Shown piece after piece: positions 1 to 8,511 of a stretch of 38,345 bases of DNA. The position numbers were made by a program, and so were the translations under genes. Source of the stretch: an uncultured bacterium (GTDB lineage Bacteria; Bacillota; Clostridia; Lachnospirales; Lachnospiraceae). The DNA lies in NCBI GenBank assembly GCA_947381965.1, contig CANCXX010000044.1, forward strand, positions 1-38,345. Reading direction: 5' to 3'. Position 1 is the stretch's first letter. Each line of letters starts with the position of its first letter. The notes under the pieces are model-generated. The model was not told the origin of the DNA, made no database searches, and saw only the letters and a program-made list of their open reading frames with translations.

Positions 1-122
1 TTCCAGTTCCGCATCCGCCCTCTTCAGCTCCTTCTTCCTTCAGAGCAAATCCTGTCTTCTCCGCAGACAGTCTTTCCTCTGGGCGCTTCTTCGGGCTAAT
101 GCTGTTCCAGTTCCGCATCCGC
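1..122 (-). repeat. Structured intergenic repeat, copy 1 (3' of glnA)
   Basis: This is one of four copies of a ~120-nt element in the window (others at 20931, 21034 and 28843). It begins and ends with the same direct repeat (TTCCAGTTCCGCATCCGC at 1-18 and 105-122). Between these, GCATCCGCCC (11-20) can pair with GGGCTAATGC (93-102), and CAGAG...CTGTCT (41-57) can pair with AGACAG...CTCTG (65-81). It starts about 15 nt past the glnA stop codon, so it would lie in the glnA 3' UTR or in front of the next gene, which is off the window. Strand is given as that of the flanking genes; the element itself could act as DNA or RNA. Confidence 0.75.
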
Positions 123-137
123 TACTGTTTGATTTTT

Positions 138-1478
138 TTAAAATTGGTTTAGGTATTGGTTAAGCTCCCATTCCGTTACCTGCATACGGTAATTGGCCCA
201 TTCCACTTTTTTTGCCTCAATATACTTGGCTGAAACATGCCTGCCCAATGCCTCCTGAACCAATTCATCCTTCTCCAGTTCATACACTGCCTCAATTAAT
301 GTTCCCGGAACAGCCTCTATCCCCAGTTCTTTCTTCTCCTGATCCGACATGGCAAAAATATTGCAGTCCACACTCTCCGGCGGCATAATTTTATTTTCAA
401 TACCGTCTAATCCTGCCCGGAGGCAGACTGCAAGCGCAAGATAAGGGTTGGCTGAAGGGTCAGGACAGCGAAGTTCAATTCTTGTTCCTTCCCCTCTTAC
501 CGCCGGAATGCGGATAAGGGGGCTCCGGTTTGTGGCGCTCCATGCAATATAAACCGGAGCCTCATAGCCCGGCACCAGTCTCTTATAAGAGTTTACAAGA
601 GGGTTCGTCACTGCTGTCATACCTTTCATATGCCGGATAATGCCGCCGATAAAATAATATGCCTCCCTGCTTAAACCCATTTTGTCAGAAGGATCGTCAA
701 AAATATTTTTGCCGTTCTTTGACAGGGACATATTAATGTGCATACCGGAGCCATTAACGCCAAACTTTGGCTTTGGCATAAATGTAGCATGAAGTCCGTG
801 CCGCTTTGCAATGGTTTTCACTGCCAGTTTAAATGTCATAATGTTGTCAGCGGTTGCCAGTGCCTCGTCATATTTGAAATCAATCTCATGCTGGGCCGGA
901 GCTACTTCGTGGTGGGAAGCTTCAATCACAAACCCCATATCCTCCAAAGTCAGCACCATATCCCTTCTGGCGTTTTCACCCAGATCCAAAGGCCCCAAAT
1001 CAAAATACCCCGCCTTTTCATGTGTCAGTGTTGTGGGCATTCCATTTTCATCTGTATGAAAGAGAAAGAACTCACATTCCGGTCCCACCTCAAATTTATA
1101 GCCCAAATTCTCTGCCTTTTTCAGGGCGCGTTTTAATATATATCTTGGATCGCCCTCAAATGGCTCCCCGTTTGGCCGGTACACATCGCAAATCATTCTT
1201 GCCACTTTTCCCTGCTGGGGCCGCCAGGGAAAAATTTCCATGGTATTTAAATCGGGATACAGATACATATCCGACTCCTCAATCCGCACAAACCCTTCAA
1301 TAGAGGAGCCATCGAACATACATTGATTGTCCAGCGCCTTTTCCAGCTGGCTTGCGGTAATCGCCACATTTTTCAGGCTTCCAAACATATCCGTAAACTG
1401 TAGTCTGATAAATTCCACATCCTCATCCTTTACCAGATCCATAATGTCCTTTTTAGAAAAATTTTTTCTCATGCCCAT
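138..1478 (-). CDS. glnA: Glutamine synthetase, type I (short form)
   Basis: The product makes glutamine from glutamate, ammonia and ATP in the cytoplasm. It is 446 residues, the length of the Firmicute GSI-alpha form, which lacks the extra segment and adenylylation control of the longer GSI-beta form. Visible signatures are [10 protein letters not shown] near residue 55, the metal-binding GPECEFF segment near 130, [10 protein letters not shown] around 244, the NRSPLIRIP segment near 315, and [16 protein letters not shown] near 335. Two starts are possible. M1 lies only about 4 nt from an AGGAG, whereas M3 (at 1472) has AGGAG/GAGG at 7-10 nt and gives a more usual N-terminus ([10 protein letters not shown]), so M3 may be the true start. 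The gene stands alone with its own promoter. With gltB/gltD in the same window it completes the GS-GOGAT pathway. Confidence 0.97.
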   Translation of the reverse strand: MGMRKNFSKKDIMDLVKDEDVEFIRLQFTDMFGSLKNVAITASQLEKALDNQCMFDGSSIEGFVRIEESDMYLYPDLNTMEIFPWRPQQGKVARMICDVYRPNGEPFEGDPRYILKRALKKAENLGYKFEVGPECEFFLFHTDENGMPTTLTHEKAGYFDLGPLDLGENARRDMVLTLEDMGFVIEASHHEVAPAQHEIDFKYDEALATADNIMTFKLAVKTIAKRHGLHATFMPKPKFGVNGSGMHINMSLSKNGKNIFDDPSDKMGLSREAYYFIGGIIRHMKGMTAVTNPLVNSYKRLVPGYEAPVYIAWSATNRSPLIRIPAVRGEGTRIELRCPDPSANPYLALAVCLRAGLDGIENKIMPPESVDCNIFAMSDQEKKELGIEAVPGTLIEAVYELEKDELVQEALGRHVSAKYIEAKKVEWANYRMQVTEWELNQYLNQF

Positions 1479-1586
1479 TCCTCTCCTGACATATCACTAT
1501 TTAAATGATAATATGCTCATAATAAAAAGACGTCCACATAACAGCCGCAAACAGCTTCTGCTATAAGAACGCCTTCGTTCCTTTAT

Positions 1587-1616
1587 AGGATAACAGTCTC
1601 TCCCTGTTTTTGTCAA
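1587..1616 (-). promoter_or_regulatory. Sigma-A type promoter of glnA
   Basis: Read on the minus strand there is a perfect -35 TTGACA (1611-1616), an 18-bp spacer and a -10 TATCCT (1587-1592). Transcription would start near 1580, leaving a leader of about 100 nt. The leader opens with a small hairpin (GAACG-AAGG-CGTTC, flanked by CTATAA/TTATAG). I looked for a GlnR box (TGTNAN7TNACA) and did not see one. Confidence 0.6.
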
Positions 1617-1633
1617 TAAAAAGTTATTAAAAC

Positions 1634-3574
1634 TTATAAAACCTTCCGTTTCAGACTGGTATATGCCATCAGAATATAAATACCATAAATCAGAAAAAAC
1701 AGTCCTAAGGAGAGCCCTATAATTGCAACAGGATGGCTTGCCCCCACCATCGTTCCCGGTTCCACTGAACGAGCCATATTAAAAATAAAGGGAATGCCAA
1801 TAAGCACTGGAGGAATAGCAGGCATTGCATAATAAATGGAAAACTGTGTCCGCAAAGTCTTTTCCATTTCCCTGCGCTCCATTCCCAGCTTCTGCAAAAG
1901 CCGGAACTGCCGCTGGTAACGGTTTGTCTCGCTAAGCTGCTGTATGGTCAGAATCGTAGCCGCAGTCATAGTCAGAACCAGCGCCAGATAGTATAGGGGA
2001 AATATCGTCATAGACGTCATATAGGCCACCTCCGCCTCTTCCTTTGCTTTCACATAAACTATCATATCTTCATACCAGCCCCCCTTATCCTCTATGGCTT
2101 CCAGCTCCTGGTAATGAGCCTCGCTAACCGGTTCCGCTGTTTGGAATACCTGTATGGTATGGCTGACCAGGCAGCCTTTTACTGCCTCGTCCGGCACTAC
2201 CAGAATAAATCCCTGGCCATTACGGTCATAGGGGTTCTGGGCAAAAGTCTCCGTATAAATTCCACCTGGCTTCAGCCTCTCTCCCTTTAGAGTAATGGTC
2301 TTTTCCCAATCCTTTAGAGCTTCCGCCACATAAGGCTTGCAATGGATAAAATATTGTCCCTCATCCAGTGTCACCAAAGGATATCCCAGCATGGACCGCA
2401 AAGCCAAATAATCGCTTTCCCGCATCATGGAATCATACTTGTAATAATGGTAATAAGTAGTATGTTCTTCTATATAATCTGTAACCGTGTCCGTTTCAGC
2501 CATATAAACACAATACTGTCTGCTGTCTTTTATAGGGATATTCTCTTCTATATAATCCAGAGTGTCCTTAAAAACTTTCCTGTTGGTATCATGTGTGCTG
2601 ATCAATATATCAAAACAGCCATTATTCTTGGCCCGGCCCGTAAAAATTCCCTGGAAAACCATTCCCGCCCCTTCCGAAATAATCGTCGCCACAAAAAGCA
2701 TTGCAATTGTTGCCATAATAATGCCCATAGTGGCCAGCTTTGCTGTAAGGGTACGGAACATGAGCAGATTCTGCCTCTGGTATTTCCAGGCAGGATGTTT
2801 ATCAAAAAATGCCGGGACACCTGATGCAAAGCTTAAAAAAAATCCATAAAGAAAAACAATAATGCACCCTGCCCCCACAATCCCTGTCAATAAATCCCCT
2901 GTCATAAGCAAAAAAGTCCCTACTATCCCCAGCGCAATAGAGGCCGTAAAGATCCACCGTCTCTTCCTGCCGTTCTTTATTGCCTCGCCTTCATTTAGCC
3001 TGTCATAATAAATCAGATCATATATGTTCATCCGACAGATACATTTCTGGCTCTTCCTTTGGGCGGACAGGTAGATAAATATAAAGTAAGCCAGCGTCAG
3101 CCCCGCAGCCCCCATGGAAAAAGAAATAGAAAAATGATAAGGAATGCCAAACATAGAAAGCACAATCGCCCGCAAAACCTGAAACAGCAGATTTCCCAAA
3201 ATAACTCCCAGAAAGAAAGCACAGCCGCCTGCCACCAGATTTTCCATAAAAAACATCCGTGCTATCTGTCTGCTCTCCACCCCAATCAGAACATAAGTGC
3301 CAAATTCCCGGCTCCGCCGTGTAAACATAAAGTTTATGGTATATGAAACCAGCCAGCGCATAATAAGAATCACCACAATACTGATCAGAACAATCATAAC
3401 CTGAATCTGTGCCATATTCCTGGATAAGTTCTGTACCTCCTTTGAAAAAATCAGACCATTAAAAGCATAAATCAGGGCCGCTGCAATAACAATAGATACA
3501 AAATAAACCAGATAATCCCCTGCCTGTCGTTTTGCATTGCGCAAAGATAATTTAGATAACGTCACTGACATCAC
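1634..3574 (-). CDS. BceB-like FtsX-family ABC transporter permease
   Basis: This is the permease half of a peptide-antibiotic resistance transporter, acting in the cytoplasmic membrane with the ATPase at 3552-4310. At 646 residues it has the BceB layout. Seven hydrophobic segments lie in roughly the first 305 residues (for example 20-40, 58-80, 112-135, 208-250 and 285-305). A ~220-residue hydrophilic loop (about 306-525) follows, which is the external sensing domain in this family. Three more membrane segments lie near 533-555, 590-610 and 622-640. The SREFGTYVLIG segment after TM2 is typical of FtsX/MacB-type permeases. It overlaps the ATPase gene by 23 nt, so the two are translationally coupled. 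In BceAB systems the permease also signals flux to its partner histidine kinase, here presumably the one at 4412-5428. The substrate, a bacitracin- or lantibiotic-like peptide, cannot be read from sequence. Confidence 0.9.
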   Translation of the reverse strand: MMSVTLSKLSLRNAKRQAGDYLVYFVSIVIAAALIYAFNGLIFSKEVQNLSRNMAQIQVMIVLISIVVILIMRWLVSYTINFMFTRRSREFGTYVLIGVESRQIARMFFMENLVAGGCAFFLGVILGNLLFQVLRAIVLSMFGIPYHFSISFSMGAAGLTLAYFIFIYLSAQRKSQKCICRMNIYDLIYYDRLNEGEAIKNGRKRRWIFTASIALGIVGTFLLMTGDLLTGIVGAGCIIVFLYGFFLSFASGVPAFFDKHPAWKYQRQNLLMFRTLTAKLATMGIIMATIAMLFVATIISEGAGMVFQGIFTGRAKNNGCFDILISTHDTNRKVFKDTLDYIEENIPIKDSRQYCVYMAETDTVTDYIEEHTTYYHYYKYDSMMRESDYLALRSMLGYPLVTLDEGQYFIHCKPYVAEALKDWEKTITLKGERLKPGGIYTETFAQNPYDRNGQGFILVVPDEAVKGCLVSHTIQVFQTAEPVSEAHYQELEAIEDKGGWYEDMIVYVKAKEEAEVAYMTSMTIFPLYYLALVLTMTAATILTIQQLSETNRYQRQFRLLQKLGMERREMEKTLRTQFSIYYAMPAIPPVLIGIPFIFNMARSVEPGTMVGASHPVAIIGLSLGLFFLIYGIYILMAYTSLKRKVL

Positions 3575-4310
3575 CCCCTAACAGAGCAAGCACATCTAAA
3601 ATTTCATGATAGAAGACAGAGCGCGTCCGATCCCCCCGGAGCAGTTCATTAAAAATACGCCCGTCTTTTAAAAACAAAACCCTTCCCCCATAGCTTGCAC
3701 TGTAAGCGTCATGAGTTACCATCAGAATGGTTGCCCCCATCTTCCGGTTCATTCCGGTCATAATCTCCAGAAGGTTTTTGGACGCTGCAGAATCCAGCGC
3801 TCCGGTAGGCTCATCGGCCAGAAGCAGCGACTGGCCCGCCACCATAGCACGTGCGCAGGCAGCCCTTTGTTTCTGACCGCCGGAAACCTGATAAGGGAAT
3901 TTTTCTAAAATATCACTGATCCCAAGCTTTCGGGCCACTGCCTCCACCTTTCCCTTTACCTCTCTTGGATTTTCATGATTAAGGGACAGCGCCAGTCCTA
4001 TATTCTCCTCAATGGTCAGTGTGTCCAGCAGATTAAAATCCTGGAACACAAATCCCAGCCGCTCCCGCCGGAACTGTGCCAGCTTTTCGGAAGGCAGCTT
4101 AGCAATATTTTCACCTTCCAGCAGGATATCCCCTGCACTTACCGTATCAATCGTGGAAATACAGTTGAGCAGCGTGGTCTTGCCACTGCCGGAAGCCCCC
4201 ATTATGGCAATAAACTCCCCACTGTCCACATTAAAACTTACTCTGTCCAGCGCTTTGGTAACATTACTCTTGTTTCCATAATACTTTTCAACATTTTTCA
4301 CTTGCAACAT
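3552..4310 (-). CDS. BceA-like ABC transporter ATP-binding protein
   Basis: This is a MacB/BceA-type ATPase that powers the adjacent permease. It shows Walker A GASGSGKTT (near residue 37), the Q-loop VFQDFNLLDTLT, the ABC signature VSGGQKQR, Walker B LLLADEPTGALDS and the H-loop MVTHDAYSASYG, all intact. An upstream GTG at 4334 would add eight residues. I prefer the ATG at 4310 because it has an AGAAGGTG ribosome binding site 6-7 nt upstream and gives the usual MLQVKNVEKYYG start. The gene is the first of a two-gene unit with the permease and has a BceR-type operator and an activator-dependent-looking promoter in front. At 252 residues it is normal for the family. Confidence 0.93.
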   Translation of the reverse strand: MLQVKNVEKYYGNKSNVTKALDRVSFNVDSGEFIAIMGASGSGKTTLLNCISTIDTVSAGDILLEGENIAKLPSEKLAQFRRERLGFVFQDFNLLDTLTIEENIGLALSLNHENPREVKGKVEAVARKLGISDILEKFPYQVSGGQKQRAACARAMVAGQSLLLADEPTGALDSAASKNLLEIMTGMNRKMGATILMVTHDAYSASYGGRVLFLKDGRIFNELLRGDRTRSVFYHEILDVLALLGGDVSDVI

Positions 4311-4361
4311 AATAACACCTTCTTCCAGTTTCACGCATCTAATATTCTTTTTTATGGTGTT

Positions 4362-4426
4362 ATCATATACCTGTTTCTAATCATTTTGTATCGGGTTTCT
4401 ATTGATTTTCCTTACAAATTTGTAAG
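4362..4426 (-). promoter_or_regulatory. BceR-type operator and promoter of the BceAB-like transporter
   Basis: A perfect 16-bp palindrome, CTTACAAATTTGTAAG, occupies 4411-4426. Its core TTACA-AATT-TGTAA is an exact fit to TNACA-N4-TGTAA, the consensus I recall for BceR-like response regulators. It overlaps the last codons of the histidine kinase gene. About 45 bp downstream on the minus strand is a -10-like TATGAT (4362-4367) with no good -35, as expected for an activated promoter. The site would centre near -63 relative to the predicted start. The seen motif is strong; assignment to this regulator is inference from position. Confidence 0.75.
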
Positions 4427-5428
4427 ATTTCCCTTTGCCGGAAAGGTAAGGGTAACCCTTGTCCCCCTGCCTTCTTCTGAGGCAATCTGCAGATCAATTT
4501 CCAGACGCTTTGCAAGCCTGTGGCACAGATACAGCCCCATGCCTGTGGAACCGCCCCTGTTTCGTCCATTGCTTCCGGTAAATCCCTTGGCAAATACCCT
4601 TGGCAGTTCATGTGCAGGAATGCCTATGCCATTGTCACTTACTGTCAGCTGTACCCGTTTTCCTTTTTCTTTTGCTGAAATTGCCACCACTGGATTTTGG
4701 TTCTCACTTACATAACGGGCCGCATTTTGTAATAACTGGCCCAATATGAAATCCGCCCACTTTTTATCTGTATAAACGGTTTTCTCTAAATCTTTTGTTT
4801 CCACCTGGATGCCCTTTTGAATCAGCAAAGTTTTATGGCGTCCAATGGCTCCTGCTGTAATTTCCCAAAGGTCAGCCTGCTGAATCAGAAAATCCCTCTC
4901 CGGGCTTTCTGCCCTGGCATAAAATAAGACTCTCTCCACATGATCCTCAATCTGCGCAAGCTCCGGGGAAAGCTTCTGCCGTGTTCTATAATCAGCGTTC
5001 TGGCAAATCAGCCCTGCCGCCGTAATAGGCGCCTTAATCTCATGCACCCAGCTTTCCACATACTCCTTATACTCCTTCTGGGCGGCCTGGGCATCAGAAA
5101 CAGCGCTGGTCATGGCCTGTCCCGCCCTGCGGTAAAAATCCAATAGCTTGCGCTCATAGCTGGTTTGGGCCTTTGGTACGCATTCGGCAAATAAATACTT
5201 CCTGTCCAGCCTGTCAAAAATTCCCTCCAGTTCCTCCAGCCTTGCGCGGCTCCTGATAAAGTCCCATATCTGCACCGCTCCAAAAAGCAGGAATATTATA
5301 ATGGAGAGAAGCGCCACCACACCAGGCAAAGTCCCTGTAAGCAACAGAAAAAACGCGGCCCCGGCTGCCGCCGTCCCCTGCAAAAGCAGCCTTTCTGTCC
5401 GATCTGATAAAAATTCCCCCAATGTCAT
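4412..5428 (-). CDS. BceS-like intramembrane-sensing histidine kinase
   Basis: This is the sensor kinase of the Bce module. The N-terminus has two closely spaced membrane helices (about residues 15-35 and 37-55) with almost no external loop, the hallmark of intramembrane-sensing kinases that read the state of a partner ABC transporter. The phosphoacceptor region is ESWVHEIKAPITAAGL, with the histidine near residue 129. The ATPase domain has an N-box (LLQNAARYV), G1 (SDNGIGIP) and G2 (GSTGMGLYLC). At 338 residues it is typical of BceS. The start overlaps the response regulator stop by 4 nt (ATGA), so the two are co-translated. The C-terminal codons carry the operator palindrome for the transporter genes. 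Confidence 0.92.
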   Translation of the reverse strand: MTLGEFLSDRTERLLLQGTAAAGAAFFLLLTGTLPGVVALLSIIIFLLFGAVQIWDFIRSRARLEELEGIFDRLDRKYLFAECVPKAQTSYERKLLDFYRRAGQAMTSAVSDAQAAQKEYKEYVESWVHEIKAPITAAGLICQNADYRTRQKLSPELAQIEDHVERVLFYARAESPERDFLIQQADLWEITAGAIGRHKTLLIQKGIQVETKDLEKTVYTDKKWADFILGQLLQNAARYVSENQNPVVAISAKEKGKRVQLTVSDNGIGIPAHELPRVFAKGFTGSNGRNRGGSTGMGLYLCHRLAKRLEIDLQIASEEGRGTRVTLTFPAKGNLTNL

Positions 5429-6090
5429 AGCTGATACCCCATTCCTCTTCGTGTAACAATTAGTTCAGGTTTCCCCAGCTCTTTTAACTTTCCCCTGAGT
5501 CTTGTTACATTAACACTAAGCGTATTGTCATCTATATAAATCTGACTGTCCCACAGCATTTCGATCAAATCATTCCGTGAAACAATATCTTCCGGACGCT
5601 TCATAAGACAGGATAAAATCTGTAATTCGTTCCGTGTCAGCGTTTCCGTTTTTGTCCCCGCAGTCACTATTCCCTTTGCCAAATCCAGCCGCAGCCCCTT
5701 TGCCTCCATTACATCCTCATTTAAAGCCTTCCCTCTTCTGCGAAGGACGGCCTTGATCCGTGCGAGAAGCACCGGGACACGGTATGGCTTTGTAATATAA
5801 TCGTCGCCTCCCAAACTGAACGCTTTCACCTCGTCCATGCCGGAATCTTTGCTGGTGACAAAAATAACCGGCACATCTAATTCCTTCCGCAGGCTGGCAC
5901 ACAATGAAAATCCATCCTTTCCTGGCAGAATAATATCCAGCAGAATCAGATGCGGGCCGCTTTGTACCGCCTGCTGCACTATATCCGTAAAATCTGTAAC
6001 CGGCAAAGGATGATAGCCCTCGTTTTTCAATAAAAACGTTAACTCTTCCCGGATCGCCTTGTCATCCTCTATAATCATAATCCGCTGCAT
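5425..6090 (-). CDS. BceR-like OmpR-family response regulator
   Basis: This is the DNA-binding response regulator paired with the kinase at 4412-5428. The receiver domain has the acidic pair EDD (residues 8-10 from the chosen start), the phosphoacceptor in LLDIILPGKDG, the switch residue in VTSKDS and the conserved lysine in TKPY. The C-terminus is a winged helix (LTRNELQILSCL...DDNTLSVNVTRLRGKL). An in-frame start at 6135 would add 15 unusual residues and overlap the MATE gene. MQRIMIIEDD at 6090, just after an AGG, is the normal N-terminus and is used here. Its expected target is the TTACA-N4-TGTAA site at 4411-4426. It follows the MATE gene by 28 nt and may be co-transcribed with it. Confidence 0.92.
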   Translation of the reverse strand: MQRIMIIEDDKAIREELTFLLKNEGYHPLPVTDFTDIVQQAVQSGPHLILLDIILPGKDGFSLCASLRKELDVPVIFVTSKDSGMDEVKAFSLGGDDYITKPYRVPVLLARIKAVLRRRGKALNEDVMEAKGLRLDLAKGIVTAGTKTETLTRNELQILSCLMKRPEDIVSRNDLIEMLWDSQIYIDDNTLSVNVTRLRGKLKELGKPELIVTRRGMGYQL

Positions 6091-6118
6091 TTTCCTGCCT
6101 TTCTCCTTCCTCCCGTTA

Positions 6119-7501
6119 TCAAAAAGGGGCTTCAAGCTTCCTGGTCAAATCCTGTACCCACTTATACTTCTTAAACCGCAGCATTACCCAGGGGATTTTC
6201 CCCACCTCATCCAGACAGGTACAGGCATAAACCGCAAGGGGGGACCAGTGCAGGACAAACGCCCCCACAAGCGCTAAGGGAATGGCTATAAGCCACATAC
6301 AGACAACCAGGCTGTACATGTCAAATAAGGTATCTCCCCCTCCGTCCAGCACTCCATTTATTGTAACGGTATTTACACAGCGTCCAATCATGTAGATGGA
6401 CATAATCACCATCATTCCTGTAAGATATTTGTGCGCCTGATCCGTTAAAATTACTATCTTTACAATAAGGGGCGTCACTGCAAGCACAACCCCAGTAGAT
6501 ATAAACCCAATGGCAAAAGAAATATTTTTAAGCTTTATTCCATATGCTTTTCCTCTGTCAAGACGGCCTGCCCCAAGCTCGTTCCCTACCATAATCCCCG
6601 CCGCACTGCCGATACCGTTACACATACAGCATATCAGGTCCCGCACAACCGCTGCCACAGAATTGGCTGCCGCCGCGTCAGTCCCCATATGTCCCATGAT
6701 TGCGGTGTATGAAGTAAATCCCACTCCCCAGCACAAAGAACCGCCCATAAGAGGCAGGCACTGTTTTGAAAAGTCGGATTTCAGCTGCCCTGGCAGTTTT
6801 GTAAATCTGCTCCATGCCGGACGGATATATGACGCCTTTTTGGATGCGGCAATACAAAGCGCCAGCTCAATCATACGTGAAATTGTAGTGGCAAGCGCCG
6901 CTCCCTCTGCCTGCATTTGGGGCGCTCCCAGCAATCCAAATATAAATACCGCATTTAAGCAGATGTTCAAAACTACTGCGCAGGAACTGACAAGCGCCCC
7001 TATTTTTACATGGTCCGACACTTTCATCATAGTCAGATAACACTGGGAGATTCCGGTAAGCAGGTAGGACCAGCCTGCAATGCGCAGATAAGAACTGCCT
7101 ATGGAAATCAGCTGCCCATCATGCGTAAAAACCTGCATAAGAAGCCCCGGCATCAGCTGACAGGCCAGAAAAAACAAGAGAGAGACACCTCCGCAGAATT
7201 GAAGTATCATATTAAAAATATCTTCCAGCGTGTGTCTGTCGCCTTTTCCCCAATACTGGGCTCCAAGGATGGCTCCTGCCGCTGTGATGGCCCCCAGAAA
7301 CATATTCTGGACAAACTGGATCTGAGTTGCCAGGGAAACAGCAGTCATTTCATCCTGCGCAACCTTCCCAAGCATCAGTGCGTCACCTGCAGCTACCGAC
7401 GCAAGCATCAGACTTTGAAGTGCAATCGGAAGTGCAAGCCTTGCCAGATTTTTGTAAAATTCCTGTTTATTAACAAGCATTTCCTGTTTCTTCCCGTTCA
7501 T
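6119..7501 (-). CDS. MATE-family multidrug/Na+ (or H+) antiporter
   Basis: This is a twelve-helix exporter of the MATE family in the cytoplasmic membrane, probably exporting toxic small molecules in exchange for cations. The 460-residue protein has the two-bundle pattern: the first begins LARLALPIALQSLMLASVAAGDALMLGK, followed by TQIQFVQNMFLGAITAAGAILGAQYWGKGD, and the second begins near SDFSKQCLPLMGGSLCWGVGF. I chose the start at 7501 because GGGAGG lies 8 nt upstream; an upstream ATG at 7549 lies only a few bases from the predicted transcription start. The gene sits directly upstream of the Bce-like regulator and kinase, so it could be part of the same resistance island. It has its own promoter with an embedded dyad. 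Confidence 0.92.
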   Translation of the reverse strand: MNGKKQEMLVNKQEFYKNLARLALPIALQSLMLASVAAGDALMLGKVAQDEMTAVSLATQIQFVQNMFLGAITAAGAILGAQYWGKGDRHTLEDIFNMILQFCGGVSLLFFLACQLMPGLLMQVFTHDGQLISIGSSYLRIAGWSYLLTGISQCYLTMMKVSDHVKIGALVSSCAVVLNICLNAVFIFGLLGAPQMQAEGAALATTISRMIELALCIAASKKASYIRPAWSRFTKLPGQLKSDFSKQCLPLMGGSLCWGVGFTSYTAIMGHMGTDAAAANSVAAVVRDLICCMCNGIGSAAGIMVGNELGAGRLDRGKAYGIKLKNISFAIGFISTGVVLAVTPLIVKIVILTDQAHKYLTGMMVIMSIYMIGRCVNTVTINGVLDGGGDTLFDMYSLVVCMWLIAIPLALVGAFVLHWSPLAVYACTCLDEVGKIPWVMLRFKKYKWVQDLTRKLEAPF

Positions 7502-7558
7502 GTAAAAATCCTCCCTCTCTGCCGGATACCAAATGTCTTTTTTAAACATATCTTTCTT

Positions 7559-7587
7559 ATTATAAGTGCAAACTTATATTATAGCAA
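7559..7587 (-). promoter_or_regulatory. MATE promoter with operator-like dyad
   Basis: On the minus strand there is a -35 TTGCTA (7582-7587), a 17-bp spacer and a -10 TATAAT (7559-7564). A perfect inverted repeat TATAAGT-N4-ACTTATA (7561-7578) lies between and over these boxes, where a repressor would block polymerase. No regulator gene is adjacent, so the factor is unknown. Confidence 0.55.
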
Positions 7588-7609
7588 TCAGCAGAAAACA
7601 GAAAGAACT

Positions 7610-7643
7610 AAAAAAGTAACCGCTGCTCTAACGGCTACTTTTT
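7610..7643 (-). terminator. Intrinsic terminator of the CIS-like operon
   Basis: A-tract/hairpin/T-tract: AAAAAAGTAaCCG pairs with CGGcTACTTTTTT around the loop ctgctctaa. It works on either strand and lies about 120 nt past the last gene of the CIS-like operon (stop at 7765) and just upstream of the MATE promoter. Confidence 0.75.
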
Positions 7644-7764
7644 TATCCGCAAATAACTTTTTTCCGCCTGATGTTCTGCCACATTCATGCCATAGGATTT
7701 TCCAAGATGAACAAGTTTACTATAACTCATATTCCTTGGGGCTCATCTCTTTGGGCAGCCCTCT

Positions 7765-8511
7765 TTAAGATATAATCATTTTTCTTTCCTGTTTCCTTTC
7801 AGGTTTTGCAGCAGGGACTTTTTCCATAAGGCTTTCCAGTTTTATAATCCGGTCCTTCATCAGAGAAATAATTTTATCATTTTCCGTATCTTCTGTCTTG
7901 AAGTAAGCCTTTACCATATCAATACTGTGAATTCCGTTCAGGCACTGATAGGCAAACGCAATATCTTCCATGCCGGAATTTCCACTCCTTAACAGATACT
8001 GCGCAAACAGTCTGTAATAACTGCCGCAAAGTGTGCTTCCACCCAAAACGCTCTTTAAAACCTTCCGTCGGTCCACCCGGTTTGCAGTATCAATAAATAT
8101 TTCTTTAATATCCCCATAATCCTTCATTACCGCATTTCTGACATATCTGAACAGTTCAAACAAAGATAAATCCTCTTCCTTTTTTTGAATGATTTTCGTA
8201 TCATATACTGTTCCGTCCGCTTCCTGCCGGCTGACAATCTCCAAATACACATAGTTTGTTTCACGCTCCGCCTTTATAAGCGTTTTTTGTGTTATGAAAT
8301 ATATTTTTCCCTTTGTTTTAACAATCCCCTCACTGATGCAGAAATGATTCTCATCCGGAATGGAAATCTCCAGTCCTTCGATAATCCCATCTCCCATTCC
8401 GGAAAAAACAGCGCTTACAAAGTCATAAGGATAGTCCCGCAGCGCCTCAAGCATATGCTGTTTCAGAATCAGCCCTTTTTCAAAAATCGGTCTAAAACCC
8501 AAAATGAACAC
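7765..8511 (-). CDS. CIS-operon protein with TssK/phage-adaptor-like N-terminus
   Basis: This is the last gene of the CIS-like operon, 248 residues. I do not recognise it firmly. The N-terminus (RPIFEKGLILKQHMLEALRDYPYDFV) followed by a short beta-rich stretch resembles the layout of TssK and related phage tail adaptors, where a W/F-x-EGM-LxPQH motif opens a shell domain. The middle is mixed alpha/beta, and the C-terminal ~30 residues form a heptad-like helix (IISLMKDRIIKLESLMEKV) followed by a very basic tail. The displayed start is a GTG placed directly after the Hsp70-like stop codon. A TTG at 8502 with AGGTG 6 nt upstream is an equal or better start. Placement beside tube, sheath and spike genes supports a baseplate or adaptor role, but this is inference. 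Confidence 0.5.
   Translation of the reverse strand: MFILGFRPIFEKGLILKQHMLEALRDYPYDFVSAVFSGMGDGIIEGLEISIPDENHFCISEGIVKTKGKIYFITQKTLIKAERETNYVYLEIVSRQEADGTVYDTKIIQKKEEDLSLFELFRYVRNAVMKDYGDIKEIFIDTANRVDRRKVLKSVLGGSTLCGSYYRLFAQYLLRSGNSGMEDIAFAYQCLNGIHSIDMVKAYFKTEDTENDKIISLMKDRIIKLESLMEKVPAAKPERKQERKMIIS

Noticed and set aside
1520-1592. ANTAR antiterminator target in the glnA leader.
   Set aside because: Only one small hairpin is convincing and its loop does not fit the hexanucleotide loop pattern expected for paired ANTAR hairpins.
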